DNA from: Lacrimispora celerecrescens
GTDB taxonomy: Bacteria > Bacillota > Clostridia > Lachnospirales > Lachnospiraceae
Direction of reading: 5' to 3'
Assembly: GCF_000732605.1 (NCBI RefSeq)
Contig: NZ_JPME01000015.1
Location: 248,001-312,000 of the forward strand
DNA: 64,000 bases
The stretch's first letter is position 1. Each line of letters begins with the position of its first letter. The position numbers were made by a program, and so were the translations under genes. This document shows, one piece after another, positions 24,040-33,144 of this stretch. The notes below the pieces were generated by a model that saw only the letters and a program-made list of their open reading frames with translations, was not told where the DNA came from and searched no databases.

Positions 24040-26091
24040 TTGAATCGCGAGTCAATTGATTCCTTAAAGGGAATCGGTGAAAAAACAGGGAAATTGTTTC
24101 AAAAGGTGGGAGTGATAACCGTTGGGGATCTTCTGGAATATTATCCAAGGGCCTATGACACCTATGAGGAGCCTTGTCCTATTGGAGAGCTTAAACCGGA
24201 TCAGGTGATGACCGTAGCCGGAATGCTTTATAAGACACCGGATGTAAAACGGTACAGCCATATCCAGGTTATCACAACGACTTTAAAGGATGTGACGGGA
24301 ACTCTTTTGCTCACCTGGTATAATATGCCCTATCTTCACACCACTTTAAAAGCGGGAACCAAGGCTATTTTCCGTGGCAGGGTGGTAAAGAAAAGCGGAC
24401 GTCTTACCATGGAGCAGCCTGAGGTATTTACGGCGGAGGCCTATGAGCAGGTGGTGCATTCCATGCAGCCTGTTTACGGTCAGACCAAGGGACTGAGTAA
24501 TAAAACCATTGTCAGGGCTCAAAGGCAGGCATTAAGCCTTCGGACCATGGTGCGGGACTATATGCCTGCGGATTTGCGAAAAAAACATGAGCTGGCGGAA
24601 TATAATTTTGCTATTGAACATATTCATTTTCCGACGGACCGGACCGAACTGTTATTTGCCAGAAAAAGACTGGTGTTTGATGAATTCTTTCTTTTTCTCA
24701 TGGCGGTACGTCGTTTAAAGGAAGGTCGAGAGGATAAAAAAAGCGCTTATATCTTAAATCTCTCTACTCAGGTAGAGGACTTAAGGAAAAGCCTTCCCTA
24801 TTCTCTTACCAATGCTCAGGAAAATGTTTTAAATGAAGTATACGGCGATCTCTCGGGAGGCAGGGTTATGAACCGGCTTATTCAGGGTGATGTAGGCTCT
24901 GGTAAGACGATCATTGCCATACTTGCCCTCCTTCAGGCAGCGTATAACGGATATCAGGGAGCCCTTATGGCGCCTACGGAGGTACTTGCTAAGCAGCATC
25001 TGGAATCCATGACAGAGCTGTTTGCTATGCATCAGATCGACAAAAAGCCTATCCTTGTTACAGGCTCCATGACGGCGAAGGAAAAACGGATCGCTTACGA
25101 AAAGATTGCTTCCCACGAGGCGGATATTATTATTGGAACCCATGCCCTCATTCAGGAGAAGGTGGTATATGATAATCTGGCACTGGTGATCACCGACGAA
25201 CAGCATCGGTTCGGAGTAAGCCAACGGGAAATGCTTGGGAAAAAGGGAGAAGAGCCTCATGTTCTGGTAATGAGCGCCACACCGATCCCGCGGACACTTG
25301 CCATTATCATTTACGGAGATTTAGACATTTCTGTTATTGATGAGCTGCCGGCAAACCGTTTACCCATTAAAAACTGTGTTGTAGATACCGGCTACCGGAA
25401 GAAAGCCTATGAATTTATCCGGAAAGAGATAGCAAGCGGCCGTCAGGCTTATGTGATCTGTCCTATGGTAGAAGCCAGTGAGATGATCGATGCAGAAAAC
25501 GTAGTGGATTATACAAAAACCTTAATAGAGGCACTTCCGGGAATTCCAGTGGAATATCTTCACGGGAAAATGAAGCCTAAGGAAAAAAACGGAATCATGG
25601 AAAGATTTGCCGGCGGGGAAATCAAGGTACTGGTTTCCACGACTGTAATTGAGGTAGGAGTGAATGTTCCCAATGCAACGGTAATGCTAATTGAGAATGC
25701 TGAGCGCTTCGGGCTGGCTCAGCTTCATCAGCTGAGAGGGCGCGTGGGGCGTGGGAAATACCAGTCTTACTGTATTATGGTAGGAGCTTCGGACCAGGAA
25801 GGAACGAAAGAACGCCTGGATATCTTAAACCAGTCAAATGACGGTTTTTTTATTGCTTCAGAAGATTTAAAGCTTCGGGGACCAGGCGATATTTTTGGAA
25901 TCAGGCAGAGTGGTGATCTGGAATTTAAGCTGGGAGATATTTTTACGGATGCAAACCTGTTAAAGACCGTATCGGAAGAAGTGAAACGGCTTTTTAAAGA
26001 GGATCCGGAGCTGGAAAAAGAAGAACACCTGGAGCTTAAGGGTAAGCTGCAGGAGTATCTTGAGAAAAGCTATGATAAGCTTAATTTGTAG
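24040..26091 (+). CDS. recG: ATP-dependent DNA helicase RecG
   Basis: Helicase that reverses stalled forks and processes branched DNA. An N-terminal wedge/OB region (ESIDSLKGIGEKTGKLFQK) precedes the motor with Walker A GDVGSGKT (about residues 283-290) and DEQH box (about 386-389). The TTG at 24040 is nine bases from AAAGGAGGGG and gives 683 aa, the normal length; the frame is open upstream into the fakA-like gene but across a terminator. Confidence 0.95.
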   Translation: MNRESIDSLKGIGEKTGKLFQKVGVITVGDLLEYYPRAYDTYEEPCPIGELKPDQVMTVAGMLYKTPDVKRYSHIQVITTTLKDVTGTLLLTWYNMPYLHTTLKAGTKAIFRGRVVKKSGRLTMEQPEVFTAEAYEQVVHSMQPVYGQTKGLSNKTIVRAQRQALSLRTMVRDYMPADLRKKHELAEYNFAIEHIHFPTDRTELLFARKRLVFDEFFLFLMAVRRLKEGREDKKSAYILNLSTQVEDLRKSLPYSLTNAQENVLNEVYGDLSGGRVMNRLIQGDVGSGKTIIAILALLQAAYNGYQGALMAPTEVLAKQHLESMTELFAMHQIDKKPILVTGSMTAKEKRIAYEKIASHEADIIIGTHALIQEKVVYDNLALVITDEQHRFGVSQREMLGKKGEEPHVLVMSATPIPRTLAIIIYGDLDISVIDELPANRLPIKNCVVDTGYRKKAYEFIRKEIASGRQAYVICPMVEASEMIDAENVVDYTKTLIEALPGIPVEYLHGKMKPKEKNGIMERFAGGEIKVLVSTTVIEVGVNVPNATVMLIENAERFGLAQLHQLRGRVGRGKYQSYCIMVGASDQEGTKERLDILNQSNDGFFIASEDLKLRGPGDIFGIRQSGDLEFKLGDIFTDANLLKTVSEEVKRLFKEDPELEKEEHLELKGKLQEYLEKSYDKLNL

Positions 26092-26200
26092 TTTCAATGA
26101 TCTGATTTCTTGATTTTTGCAGAAAATATTGCATTAATCGACTGCAAATGATAAACTAATTTACGTAAATTTATCAAAGCAAGAAAACAGGAGGAATGCT

Positions 26201-26895
26201 GTGAGTAGAAAAGACTTAAAATTTAATGCAAAAGATGCCATGAGGGATGCGCTGGTAAGTCCATACATGGTTACAATAATTGTAGGTGTTATCATGGTTA
26301 TATTATCTGTCGTGCAGGGATTTCTGGATATATGGGAGGGCATGATAGAAAATGCAGGCGCATATGGGCTGTAGGCCAGTACGGGGCATTTGCAATCAGC
26401 AGCGTTATTTTTTTAATTATTAATATTGTTATCAGTACCATTATTCAGTTCGGGTATCAGTCTTACTGTTTAAAGGTTGCTAACAGAGATAATACTATGT
26501 CTTATGGGGATTTATTCAGTTCTGTAAGGTATTTGTTAAAAGCTTTGGGATTGATTCTCATGGTATCTCTGTTAACTTTTTTGTGGGCTTTACTTCTTAT
26601 CGTTCCGGGAATTATAGCAGCTTACCGCTATTCACAGGCCATTATTATTATGGTTGAAGATCCGAATAAGGGAATCATGCAGTGCATCCGTGAAAGTAAG
26701 GAAATGATGGTAGGACATAAGTGGGAATTCTTTGTTCTGGAGCTGTCCTTTATATTATGGCAGCTTTTGGGTCTGGTTACCTGTGGTCTTGCATTTATTT
26801 ATGTATATCCTTATATGAAGGTTACTTTTGCGAACTATTATAATGCAATAAAGCCTAATACGGTTGTATATGAGGAAGCGACTGTTATTGAGTAA
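26201..26895 (+). pseudogene. DUF975 integral membrane protein, frameshifted
   Basis: GTG at 26201 after CAGGAGG reads 57 codons (to NAGAYGL) and hits TAG at 26372-26374. The frame starting before 26332 continues GQYGAFAISSVIFL and runs to 26895. One added G near 26371 (CTG to CTGG) joins the halves into a 231-aa protein with about five membrane helices and the family segment IVPGIIAAYRYSQA. It is a DUF975 protein of unknown function. Either decay or an assembly indel. Confidence 0.72.
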
Positions 26896-26945
26896 ATGAT
26901 AAAAGGGAGTTGCTTATACGGCATACGAGTGGAGGAGCACGGAAG

Positions 26946-27563
26946 ATGAAGTGTGTGTTAATTGGAATTGCCGGAGGAACCGGCTCAGGGAAGTCGACCT
27001 TTACGAACCGGTTAAAGGATGCATTTTGTGACGATATTGCGGTTATTTATCATGATAATTATTATAAAAAGCAGGATGGGATTTCTTTTGAAGAGAGAAA
27101 GAAAATGAATTATGACCATCCCGAAGCTTTTGAAACAGAACTTTTGCTGGAGCAGCTTCGGAGTCTGCGGGCAGGAGAAGCGGTTGACTGCCCTGTTTAT
27201 GATTATTCCATGCACAACCGTTCTCAAGATGTTGTGAAGGTGGAGCCTAAAAAGGTGATATTAGTCGAGGGGATCCTGGTTTTTGCGGATGAGCGGCTAA
27301 GAAGCATGTTTGATATAAAAATCTTTGTTGAGGCTGACGCCGATGAACGGATTCTACGCCGGGTGATCCGGGATGTAAAGGATAGAGGCCGGGATATCGA
27401 GGGTGTTGTAGAACAGTATTTAACCACGGTTAAGCCTATGCACTATTTGTATGTGGAGCCTACGAAGCCTATGGCGGATGTTATCATCAACAGCGGCATG
27501 AATGAGGTTGCGTTCCAGTTGGTTAAAACGAATATTGAAAAGATATTAGAGAGTGGTAATTAG
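26946..27563 (+). CDS. udk: Uridine kinase
   Basis: Phosphorylates uridine and cytidine in pyrimidine salvage. The P-loop GGTGSGKST is near residue 10, followed by YHDNYYK and the nucleoside-binding segment NYDHPEAFE. ATG at 26946 after GGAGGAG gives 205 aa; an upstream ATG at 26910 adds 12 implausible residues. It stands alone, 50 bases after the DUF975 gene. Confidence 0.92.
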   Translation: MKCVLIGIAGGTGSGKSTFTNRLKDAFCDDIAVIYHDNYYKKQDGISFEERKKMNYDHPEAFETELLLEQLRSLRAGEAVDCPVYDYSMHNRSQDVVKVEPKKVILVEGILVFADERLRSMFDIKIFVEADADERILRRVIRDVKDRGRDIEGVVEQYLTTVKPMHYLYVEPTKPMADVIINSGMNEVAFQLVKTNIEKILESGN

Positions 27564-27751
27564 GGTTAAAAGGTACCTGCATGAGAATGTTTTTGAAGGC
27601 TCGAATTTTTTTCCTGAAATTAACATTTTACGAAAAACCTTCTAGTGTATTTCATTCTATTCCAGCCATAATAGGAGTGTAGCACAAAACACACCATGAA
27701 TTATTAAAAAAACAAAAACATGGTGAATAGATGAAAAGGAGGCATATCATT
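27564..27751 (+). promoter_or_regulatory. Upstream region of the SASP gene
   Basis: Non-coding. TGTATT (27646-27651) and CATAATA (27667-27673) resemble sigma-G boxes, as expected for a SASP gene, but the 15-base spacing is a little short. AAAAGGAGG at 27734-27742 is the ribosome site. Confidence 0.35.
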
Positions 27752-27955
27752 ATGTCAGGTAGATCTAATACTACAAATGTACCAGAGGCAAAAGAAGCAA
27801 TGGATCGTTTTAAAATGGAAGTAGCCAGCGAGATTGGTGTTCCGTTAACCAACGGTTATAACGGTAACTTAACTTCTGCTCAGAACGGTTCCGTAGGCGG
27901 TTATATGGTTAAGAAGATGATCGAAGCCCAGGAAAGACAGATGGCAGGTAAATAA
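27752..27955 (+). CDS. Alpha/beta-type small acid-soluble spore protein
   Basis: Coats and protects spore DNA and supplies amino acids at germination. 67 aa, with the GPR protease site region RFKMEVASEIGV and the conserved GYNGNLTSAQNGSVGGYMVKKM tail split over the two helices. ATG at 27752 is nine bases after AAAAGGAGG. It proves the organism is an endospore former. Transcribed alone, closed by the terminator at 28034. Confidence 0.95.
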   Translation: MSGRSNTTNVPEAKEAMDRFKMEVASEIGVPLTNGYNGNLTSAQNGSVGGYMVKKMIEAQERQMAGK

Positions 27956-28033
27956 TCTGTAAAAAACAATGAAACGCCCTTCGAATATAACAAGAAATAA
28001 CTTTTAGTCCAATAGCATGGACGATTGAAGGGG

Positions 28034-28094
28034 AACAGGAGCTGCAGTTTCGTAACTGATAATCAGTTATTGGGGCTGCGGCTCTTGTTTTTTT
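28034..28094 (+). terminator. SASP gene terminator
   Basis: AACAGGAGC (28034-28042) pairs with GCTCTTGTT (28081-28089) and inner GCAG/CTGC, with a secondary AACTGATAATCAGTT hairpin in the loop, followed by a run of seven T. Confidence 0.75.
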
Positions 28095-28147
28095 GATTGA
28101 TTTGGTAAGTCGAGTCTCCCATGGCTCATTGCTGGTGCGAAAAGTGG

Positions 28148-28176
28148 TTGTATATCTTCTGATTTCATACTATAAT
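28148..28176 (+). promoter_or_regulatory. Sigma-A promoter of rsmD-coaD
   Basis: TTGTAT (28148-28153), 17-base spacer, TATAAT (28171-28176), about 30 bases before the rsmD start. Confidence 0.7.
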
Positions 28177-28205
28177 GGTTTGGAAAAATAAAGTGAGGAA
28201 TTGTT

Positions 28206-28766
28206 ATGAGAGTGATTGCCGGAAAAGCCAGAAGGCTTGTTTTGAAGACCATAGAGGGGCAGGATACGCGGCCTACGACTGATAGAATTAAAGAGACACT
28301 TTTTAATATGCTCCATGGGGACATGCCTGATTGTTGTTTCCTGGATTTATTCTCGGGGAGCGGGGCCATTGGAATCGAGGCGTTAAGCCGCGGAGCCAGG
28401 CTGGCGGTTATGGTGGAACAGAATCCGAAGGCAGCTGAATGCATTCGTGAGAATTTAAAGACTACCAAACTGGAGGATGGCGCCATTGTAATGAACTGTG
28501 ACGTTATGACGGGACTTGAGAGGCTTAAAGGGAAAGGGTATGTGTTTGATTATATATTTATGGACCCTCCCTATAATCAGGATTGGGAAAGAAAGGTTTT
28601 GCAGCATCTGGCTGATTCCCAGCTGATTGATGAGGACACGACGATTATTGTGGAAGCTTCTTTAGAAACCTCTTTTGATTTTCTGGAGAATCTAGGATAC
28701 CGGATTATAAGGGAAAAGGATTATAAGACTAACAAACATGTGTTCGCAGCAAAGAAAGAACGATAG
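28206..28766 (+). CDS. rsmD: 16S rRNA (guanine966-N2)-methyltransferase RsmD
   Basis: Methylates G966 of 16S rRNA. S-adenosylmethionine-binding DLFSGSGAIGIEALSRGA is near residues 42-60 and the catalytic DPPYNQ near residue 120. The N-terminus MRVIAGKARRL is typical. 186 aa. It precedes coaD by 48 bases, a widely conserved pair. Confidence 0.94.
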   Translation: MRVIAGKARRLVLKTIEGQDTRPTTDRIKETLFNMLHGDMPDCCFLDLFSGSGAIGIEALSRGARLAVMVEQNPKAAECIRENLKTTKLEDGAIVMNCDVMTGLERLKGKGYVFDYIFMDPPYNQDWERKVLQHLADSQLIDEDTTIIVEASLETSFDFLENLGYRIIREKDYKTNKHVFAAKKER

Positions 28767-28814
28767 GAAATTGTCCATAATATAAAGGCAATATAAAAGA
28801 AAAGGAAGAGGCAA

Positions 28815-29303
28815 ATGAGAAAAGCAGTGTATCCTGGAAGCTTTGATCCGGTGACGTTTGGTCATCTGGATATTATTGAACGCTCAGCCAAGATGTCAGA
28901 CCATCTGATCATAGGAGTTTTAAATAATAATTCAAAAACTCCGTTGTTTTCTGTAGAAGAACGTGTTAATATGTTAAAGAGCCTTACTAAAGACCTACCC
29001 AACGTGGAAGTGAAATCGTTTGGAGGGCTTTTGGTAGATTTTGTACGAGCCAATCAGGCGGATGCAGTCATTCGCGGGCTTCGGGCTGTAACGGATTTTG
29101 AATATGAATTGCAAATCGCACAGACAAACAGGGTTATGGCCCCAGAGATTGATACTGTGTTTTTGACGACGAATTTAAAATATTCTTACTTGAGTTCCAG
29201 CATTGTGAAGGAGATTGCCGCCTATGGCGGAGAGATAAACACGTTTGTACCAGCATGTGTGGCTGAGCGTGTAATGAAGAAGATGGAAGATAGAATGAAA
29301 TAA
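28815..29303 (+). CDS. coaD: Phosphopantetheine adenylyltransferase
   Basis: Fourth step of coenzyme A synthesis: joins 4'-phosphopantetheine and ATP. Nucleotidyltransferase motif [10 protein letters not shown] near the N-terminus, [12 protein letters not shown] in the middle and [11 protein letters not shown] near the end. 162 aa. AAAGGAAGAGG precedes the ATG. Follows rsmD. Confidence 0.96.
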   Translation: MRKAVYPGSFDPVTFGHLDIIERSAKMSDHLIIGVLNNNSKTPLFSVEERVNMLKSLTKDLPNVEVKSFGGLLVDFVRANQADAVIRGLRAVTDFEYELQIAQTNRVMAPEIDTVFLTTNLKYSYLSSSIVKEIAAYGGEINTFVPACVAERVMKKMEDRMK

Positions 29304-29323
29304 GGGTAAGGAGTGTTCGTATT

Positions 29324-29905
29324 ATGATGAGCAGAATTGAACAGTTAATCGGTGAAATAGAAGAATATATTGACAGCTGCAAGTACCAGCCACTCTCCAA
29401 CAGTAAGATCGTGGTCAACAGGGATGAATTGGAAGAGCTTCTGGTAGAACTTCGTCTGCGCATTCCGGATGAAATCAAGCAGTACCAGAAGATCATAAGC
29501 AACCGTGATGCCATTATGAATGAAGCCCGCCAGCAGGCTGATTCTATTTTGGCCCAGGCCAATGCTCAGACCAATGAGCTGGTTAATGAGCATGAGATTA
29601 TGCAGAAAGCATATGCCCAGGCCAATGATATTATTGAACAGGCCAATGTACAGGCCCAGCAGATCGTAGAACAGGCGGTTGCTGATGCCAACGGAATCAG
29701 GCAAAGTTCTGTTCAGTATACGGATGACATGTTAAAGAGCCTTCAGACCATTATCAGTCATTCCATGGAAGGGGCACAGGGGCGTTTTGACGCTTTTATG
29801 ACTTCCATGCAGTCAAGCTATGATATCGTCTCCTCTAACCGCCAGGAACTGACAGGAGCTGTCATGCCCACGGAAGGAACAGAAGAAAACGGTCCAATAG
29901 AATAA
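29324..29905 (+). CDS. Coiled-coil protein, DivIVA/ATPase-subunit-like
   Basis: 193-aa, almost wholly helical protein with long Ala/Gln/Glu heptads (DSILAQANAQTNELVNEH, residues 67-84) and a C-terminal polar tail. It has no membrane segment. Such proteins are often labelled DivIVA-like or ATPase subunit by low-complexity similarity; the true role is unknown. It follows coaD by 20 bases and its 3' end overlaps the convergent ylbJ by 44 bases. Start ATG at 29324 or 29327. Confidence 0.75.
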   Translation: MMSRIEQLIGEIEEYIDSCKYQPLSNSKIVVNRDELEELLVELRLRIPDEIKQYQKIISNRDAIMNEARQQADSILAQANAQTNELVNEHEIMQKAYAQANDIIEQANVQAQQIVEQAVADANGIRQSSVQYTDDMLKSLQTIISHSMEGAQGRFDAFMTSMQSSYDIVSSNRQELTGAVMPTEGTEENGPIE

Positions 29906-30788
29906 AAAGTATGATGGTTAGGAAGCTGTGAAGTACTTTCCAAGCTACATAGTGCCGGATGGATAATCCGGCATTTTTTATAACACTCTTTGTCTGGAAG
30001 ATACCGGATAATCCTCCGAATGCGGTTACGGCTCCGATCCATAAGCCTCCGGAGATCCCTGTAAAGGCCTGGGAAACGGCCTTGATTCCTGTGGTCATTT
30101 CGACAAGTCCCAGGATGACGGCCTTATGCTGGGGGAGATCTATAGGAAGTTTTGTTATGTAGAGGGCCAGGATGGAAAAGAGCATGATATACCCCCCAAT
30201 TTTCACCATGACCTCGCAGGAATCCATCAAACTATCGTCAAAGGATTTGGTGGATTCTTTGGTTACGGGAAGGGACTGTGCAGGCCCGTTTATTTCATAA
30301 CAGCTCCGGGCTGCAATGGAAATAGGGATTATGGGCAGGTAAACACAAACAAGAAGGAGCCAGACCGGTACGGATGAGGGAAGCCCGCTGGCAGCATAGC
30401 CTAACAAAAACATGGGGCTTGGATGATTGCAGATAGCTAAAAGGTATCTACCTTCTTTATCCGAGATCCGATTATTGTCCATGAAATCACTGCAGGTTCT
30501 TGCTCCCATGGGATAGCCGCAGAGCAGACCGGAAACAAGGGTATAGCTTCCTGCATCCGAAAGACAGAAGAATCGATGCAGGATCCTTCTGACGGGGAAA
30601 ATAAGGATGCGGATTGCATTTAAGGCAACAATCACGTTGGAACAGATCATAAAGGGCAGAAGGGTGGGTATCACCACGGAACCCCATAAAACAAGTCCGT
30701 TTCTTGCCCCTTCAAAGGCTAAGGACGGAAAACGGAGCAACAGAATCAAGGCAGTAACCGAAAGCAGACGGAATAAGGATTTTTTCAT
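29862..30788 (-). CDS. ylbJ: Sporulation integral membrane protein YlbJ
   Basis: Polytopic membrane protein needed for the spore cortex in Bacillus, of nucleoside-recognition (Gate) type. About eight membrane segments in 309 aa; LLCGYPMGARTCSDF and ICNHPSPMFLLGY are hallmark segments. Start is ATG at 30788 (CAGGTG upstream); a GTG two codons earlier is also possible. Its 3' end lies inside the coding region of the convergent coiled-coil gene, and that gene's terminator lies within ylbJ. Confidence 0.92.
   Translation of the reverse strand: MKKSLFRLLSVTALILLLRFPSLAFEGARNGLVLWGSVVIPTLLPFMICSNVIVALNAIRILIFPVRRILHRFFCLSDAGSYTLVSGLLCGYPMGARTCSDFMDNNRISDKEGRYLLAICNHPSPMFLLGYAASGLPSSVPVWLLLVCVYLPIIPISIAARSCYEINGPAQSLPVTKESTKSFDDSLMDSCEVMVKIGGYIMLFSILALYITKLPIDLPQHKAVILGLVEMTTGIKAVSQAFTGISGGLWIGAVTAFGGLSGIFQTKSVIKNAGLSIRHYVAWKVLHSFLTIILFILLDRFLLFLPWA
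29953..29978 (+). terminator. Terminator of coaD operon, inside ylbJ
   Basis: TGCCGGAT (29953-29960) and ATCCGGCA (29965-29972) with a four-base loop, then TTTTTT. It acts on the plus strand but is encoded within the 3' part of the ylbJ reading frame on the other strand. Confidence 0.85.
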
Positions 30789-30830
30789 GTACACCTGAAT
30801 AGATTGTTTTATACAATTATATGAAATGGC

Positions 30831-31649
30831 ATGACTGATATGATGGTGATTCTTCTTTTGATCCTGATCCTTTCTGTTTTCCAGGTAACCATGATCGATT
30901 ACCTGTATAATAATCCTACCTATTACCAGCTTGACGCGTATACCTGGGAAAGCGATGATTTCAGAAGCTTAAAGCTTGGAAAAATGGTGGCGGAATGGGA
31001 TACTCTTGACTATGATACTTTGACTTCCTTAATGGTAGAGCATCAATATGATCTGACCGGTGTCACAGACCGTGATACCCATACGGACCGACTTTTAAAG
31101 GTAAAGCCTGCGGAGTATAGAAAACTTCGCCAGGCCTATGAAACCATTTTAAATGATTTGAAGTTTTTTCCAATCCCCTTATCCGTTCAACCCGGTTCTC
31201 CGGATATCAGCTATCAAAACGGATGGATGGACTCCAGGACCTACGGAGGAGAACGAGGGCATGAAGGCTGTGACATCATGGGCAAGGACCAGCCCAGAGG
31301 CCATTATCCGGTGGTCAGTATGAGCGACGGAGTAGTGGAAAAAGTGGGGTGGCTGGAAAAAGGAGGCTGGCGGATCGGGATACGGACTCCCAAGGGAGCG
31401 TATCTTTATTATGCCCATCTTTACGGCTACAGCAGGCGGTGGAAGGAAGGGGACGAGGTAACAGCTGGAGAGCTCTTGGGATTTATGGGGGATACCGGCT
31501 ACAGCCAGGTAGAGGGGACTACCGGCAACTTTCCGGTCCATTTACATCTGGGGATTTATATAAGGACCGATCACAATGAAGAGATGAGCGTAAATCCTTA
31601 TTGGGTCTTAAGATATATGGAGAAATACCGGTTGAAATATTCGTATTAG
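30831..31649 (+). CDS. Membrane-anchored M23 metallopeptidase
   Basis: Zinc endopeptidase of the LytM/SpoIIQ type acting on peptidoglycan outside the membrane. An N-terminal anchor (VILLLILILSVFQV) is followed by a 100-residue spacer and an M23 domain with HEGCD (first His and Asp ligands) and HLHLGI (second zinc motif). 272 aa. All key ligands are present, so it looks active. Divergent from ylbJ, 42 bases away; ribosome site weak. Confidence 0.88.
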   Translation: MTDMMVILLLILILSVFQVTMIDYLYNNPTYYQLDAYTWESDDFRSLKLGKMVAEWDTLDYDTLTSLMVEHQYDLTGVTDRDTHTDRLLKVKPAEYRKLRQAYETILNDLKFFPIPLSVQPGSPDISYQNGWMDSRTYGGERGHEGCDIMGKDQPRGHYPVVSMSDGVVEKVGWLEKGGWRIGIRTPKGAYLYYAHLYGYSRRWKEGDEVTAGELLGFMGDTGYSQVEGTTGNFPVHLHLGIYIRTDHNEEMSVNPYWVLRYMEKYRLKYSY

Positions 31650-31660
31650 TATATGGCCAT

Positions 31661-31737
31661 TTATCGAAACTTGCCTTGCAAATTTCGATAAGCTATATTA
31701 ATATTGCTTACATAGGCATAGTTTATTCGATAAGCAA
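31661..31737. repeat. Inverted repeat TTATCGAAA / TTTCGATAA plus a third half
   Basis: TTATCGAAA at 31661-31669 and TTTCGATAA at 31683-31691, 13 bases apart, with TTCGATAAGC again near 31728. It lies in the gap before the next methyltransferase gene. The spacing suits a protein site or a weak hairpin; there is no T-tract. Confidence 0.4.
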
Positions 31738-31779
31738 AAGGCGAATCAAACTTCCTTAACGCAAGATGGGAGCTGCAAC

Positions 31780-33144
31780 GTGAAAGAACGGAAGATTTCG
31801 GAAGAATTTTTAAACAGAATGAAGAAATTATTAGGGGAAGAAGAGTATGAGGCGTATTTAAAAAGCTTTGAAGAGGAACGGCTCTATGGGCTGCGAGTCA
31901 ATACTCTTAAGATAACCCCGGAAAAATTTACAAACATGACAACCCTTAAACTAAAGCCCGTTCCCTGGATCCATAACGGTTTTTATTATGAGGGAGATGA
32001 ACGTCCGGCAAAAGATCCTTATTATTACGCCGGGCTTTATTATCTCCAGGAACCCAGCGCTATGACGCCGGCAAGCCTGCTTCCCGTAATTCCGGGAGAC
32101 AAGGTCCTTGATCTTTGCGCAGCACCGGGAGGGAAAAGCACAGAGCTTGGTGCAAAGCTGAAAGGCAAAGGCCTTTTGGTATCCAATGACATCAGCAATT
32201 CCAGGGCAAAGGCTTTGCTTAAGAATCTGGAATTGTGGGGAATCGAGAATATTTGTGTCACCAGCGAGGAACCAAAGAAACTAAAGGAAACCTTCGGTGA
32301 ATTTTTTGATAAAATACTGGTTGATGCTCCTTGTTCCGGAGAGGGGATGTTCCGTAAGGATGCGGATATGGTGAAAAGCTATGAGGAACACGGGCCGGAT
32401 TATTATGCTGCGATTCAAAGGGAAATTATGGATCAGGCAGTAGACATGCTTGCTCCTGGCGGACATCTTTTATATTCCACCTGTACGTTTTCTGCCTGTG
32501 AAAATGAAGACATCATCAGACGGACTCTGGACTGCCATGAGGAAATGGAGTTAATCAGGCTTCCTCTTTTTGAAGGGGCCAGCGGTGGAATCGGTCTCTC
32601 CGGATGTCTCCGCCTTTTTCCCCATAAGATTAAGGGAGAAGGGCATTTTATAGCAATGTTAAGGAAGAAAGGCTCTCCGGCAGGATATAAAGATTATGGG
32701 AAGGCCGGAAGCAAACAGCCACCCCTTCCCGCGGAACTTTCTAATTTCCTTTCTATGGTCTCAAAGCCCCTGGATTGTTCCAGAATCCGGATAAAAAATG
32801 ATGCAGTTTACTATTTGCCGGAACATTTCCAGGAGAATACGAAAGGCCTGCGCTACTTAAGGACCGGACTTTTGCTTGGAGAGATGAAGAAGGACCGTTT
32901 TGAACCGGGACAGGCATTTGCCATGGCCTTAAAGCCGGAAGAGTTCAAACAAGTTGTCTCCTGGGAAAAACAGGATGAGAGGGTAATCCGCTATTTAAAG
33001 GGTGAAACCATATCCTTAAAGGACGGAGAGGATCCAATCAAAGGCTGGTGCCTGATCTGCGTGGAAGGCTTTCCCCTGGGCTTTGCCAAGGGAAGCGGAG
33101 CGACGCTTAAAAATAAATACTATCCAGGATGGCGGTGGCAATAA
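31780..33144 (+). CDS. RsmF/YebU-like rRNA cytosine-C5 methyltransferase
   Basis: NOL1/NOP2/Sun family enzyme that methylates cytosine in rRNA. SAM motif LDLCAAPGGKST, catalytic VDAPCSGEGMF (Cys in PCSGEG) and the second motif YSTCTFSACENE. 454 aa with a C-terminal PUA-like part, as in clostridial RsmF proteins. Start GTG at 31780 after GGGAG. The stop overlaps the next gene's ATG (TAATG). Confidence 0.9.
   Translation: MKERKISEEFLNRMKKLLGEEEYEAYLKSFEEERLYGLRVNTLKITPEKFTNMTTLKLKPVPWIHNGFYYEGDERPAKDPYYYAGLYYLQEPSAMTPASLLPVIPGDKVLDLCAAPGGKSTELGAKLKGKGLLVSNDISNSRAKALLKNLELWGIENICVTSEEPKKLKETFGEFFDKILVDAPCSGEGMFRKDADMVKSYEEHGPDYYAAIQREIMDQAVDMLAPGGHLLYSTCTFSACENEDIIRRTLDCHEEMELIRLPLFEGASGGIGLSGCLRLFPHKIKGEGHFIAMLRKKGSPAGYKDYGKAGSKQPPLPAELSNFLSMVSKPLDCSRIRIKNDAVYYLPEHFQENTKGLRYLRTGLLLGEMKKDRFEPGQAFAMALKPEEFKQVVSWEKQDERVIRYLKGETISLKDGEDPIKGWCLICVEGFPLGFAKGSGATLKNKYYPGWRWQ

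Noticed and set aside
24829-25260. 143-codon open frame on minus strand inside recG
   Set aside because: Antisense shadow of the helicase motor region; no independent support.
27646-27673. Firm sigma-G promoter for the SASP gene
   Set aside because: Boxes are plausible but spacing is short, so it is reported only as a weak regulatory region.
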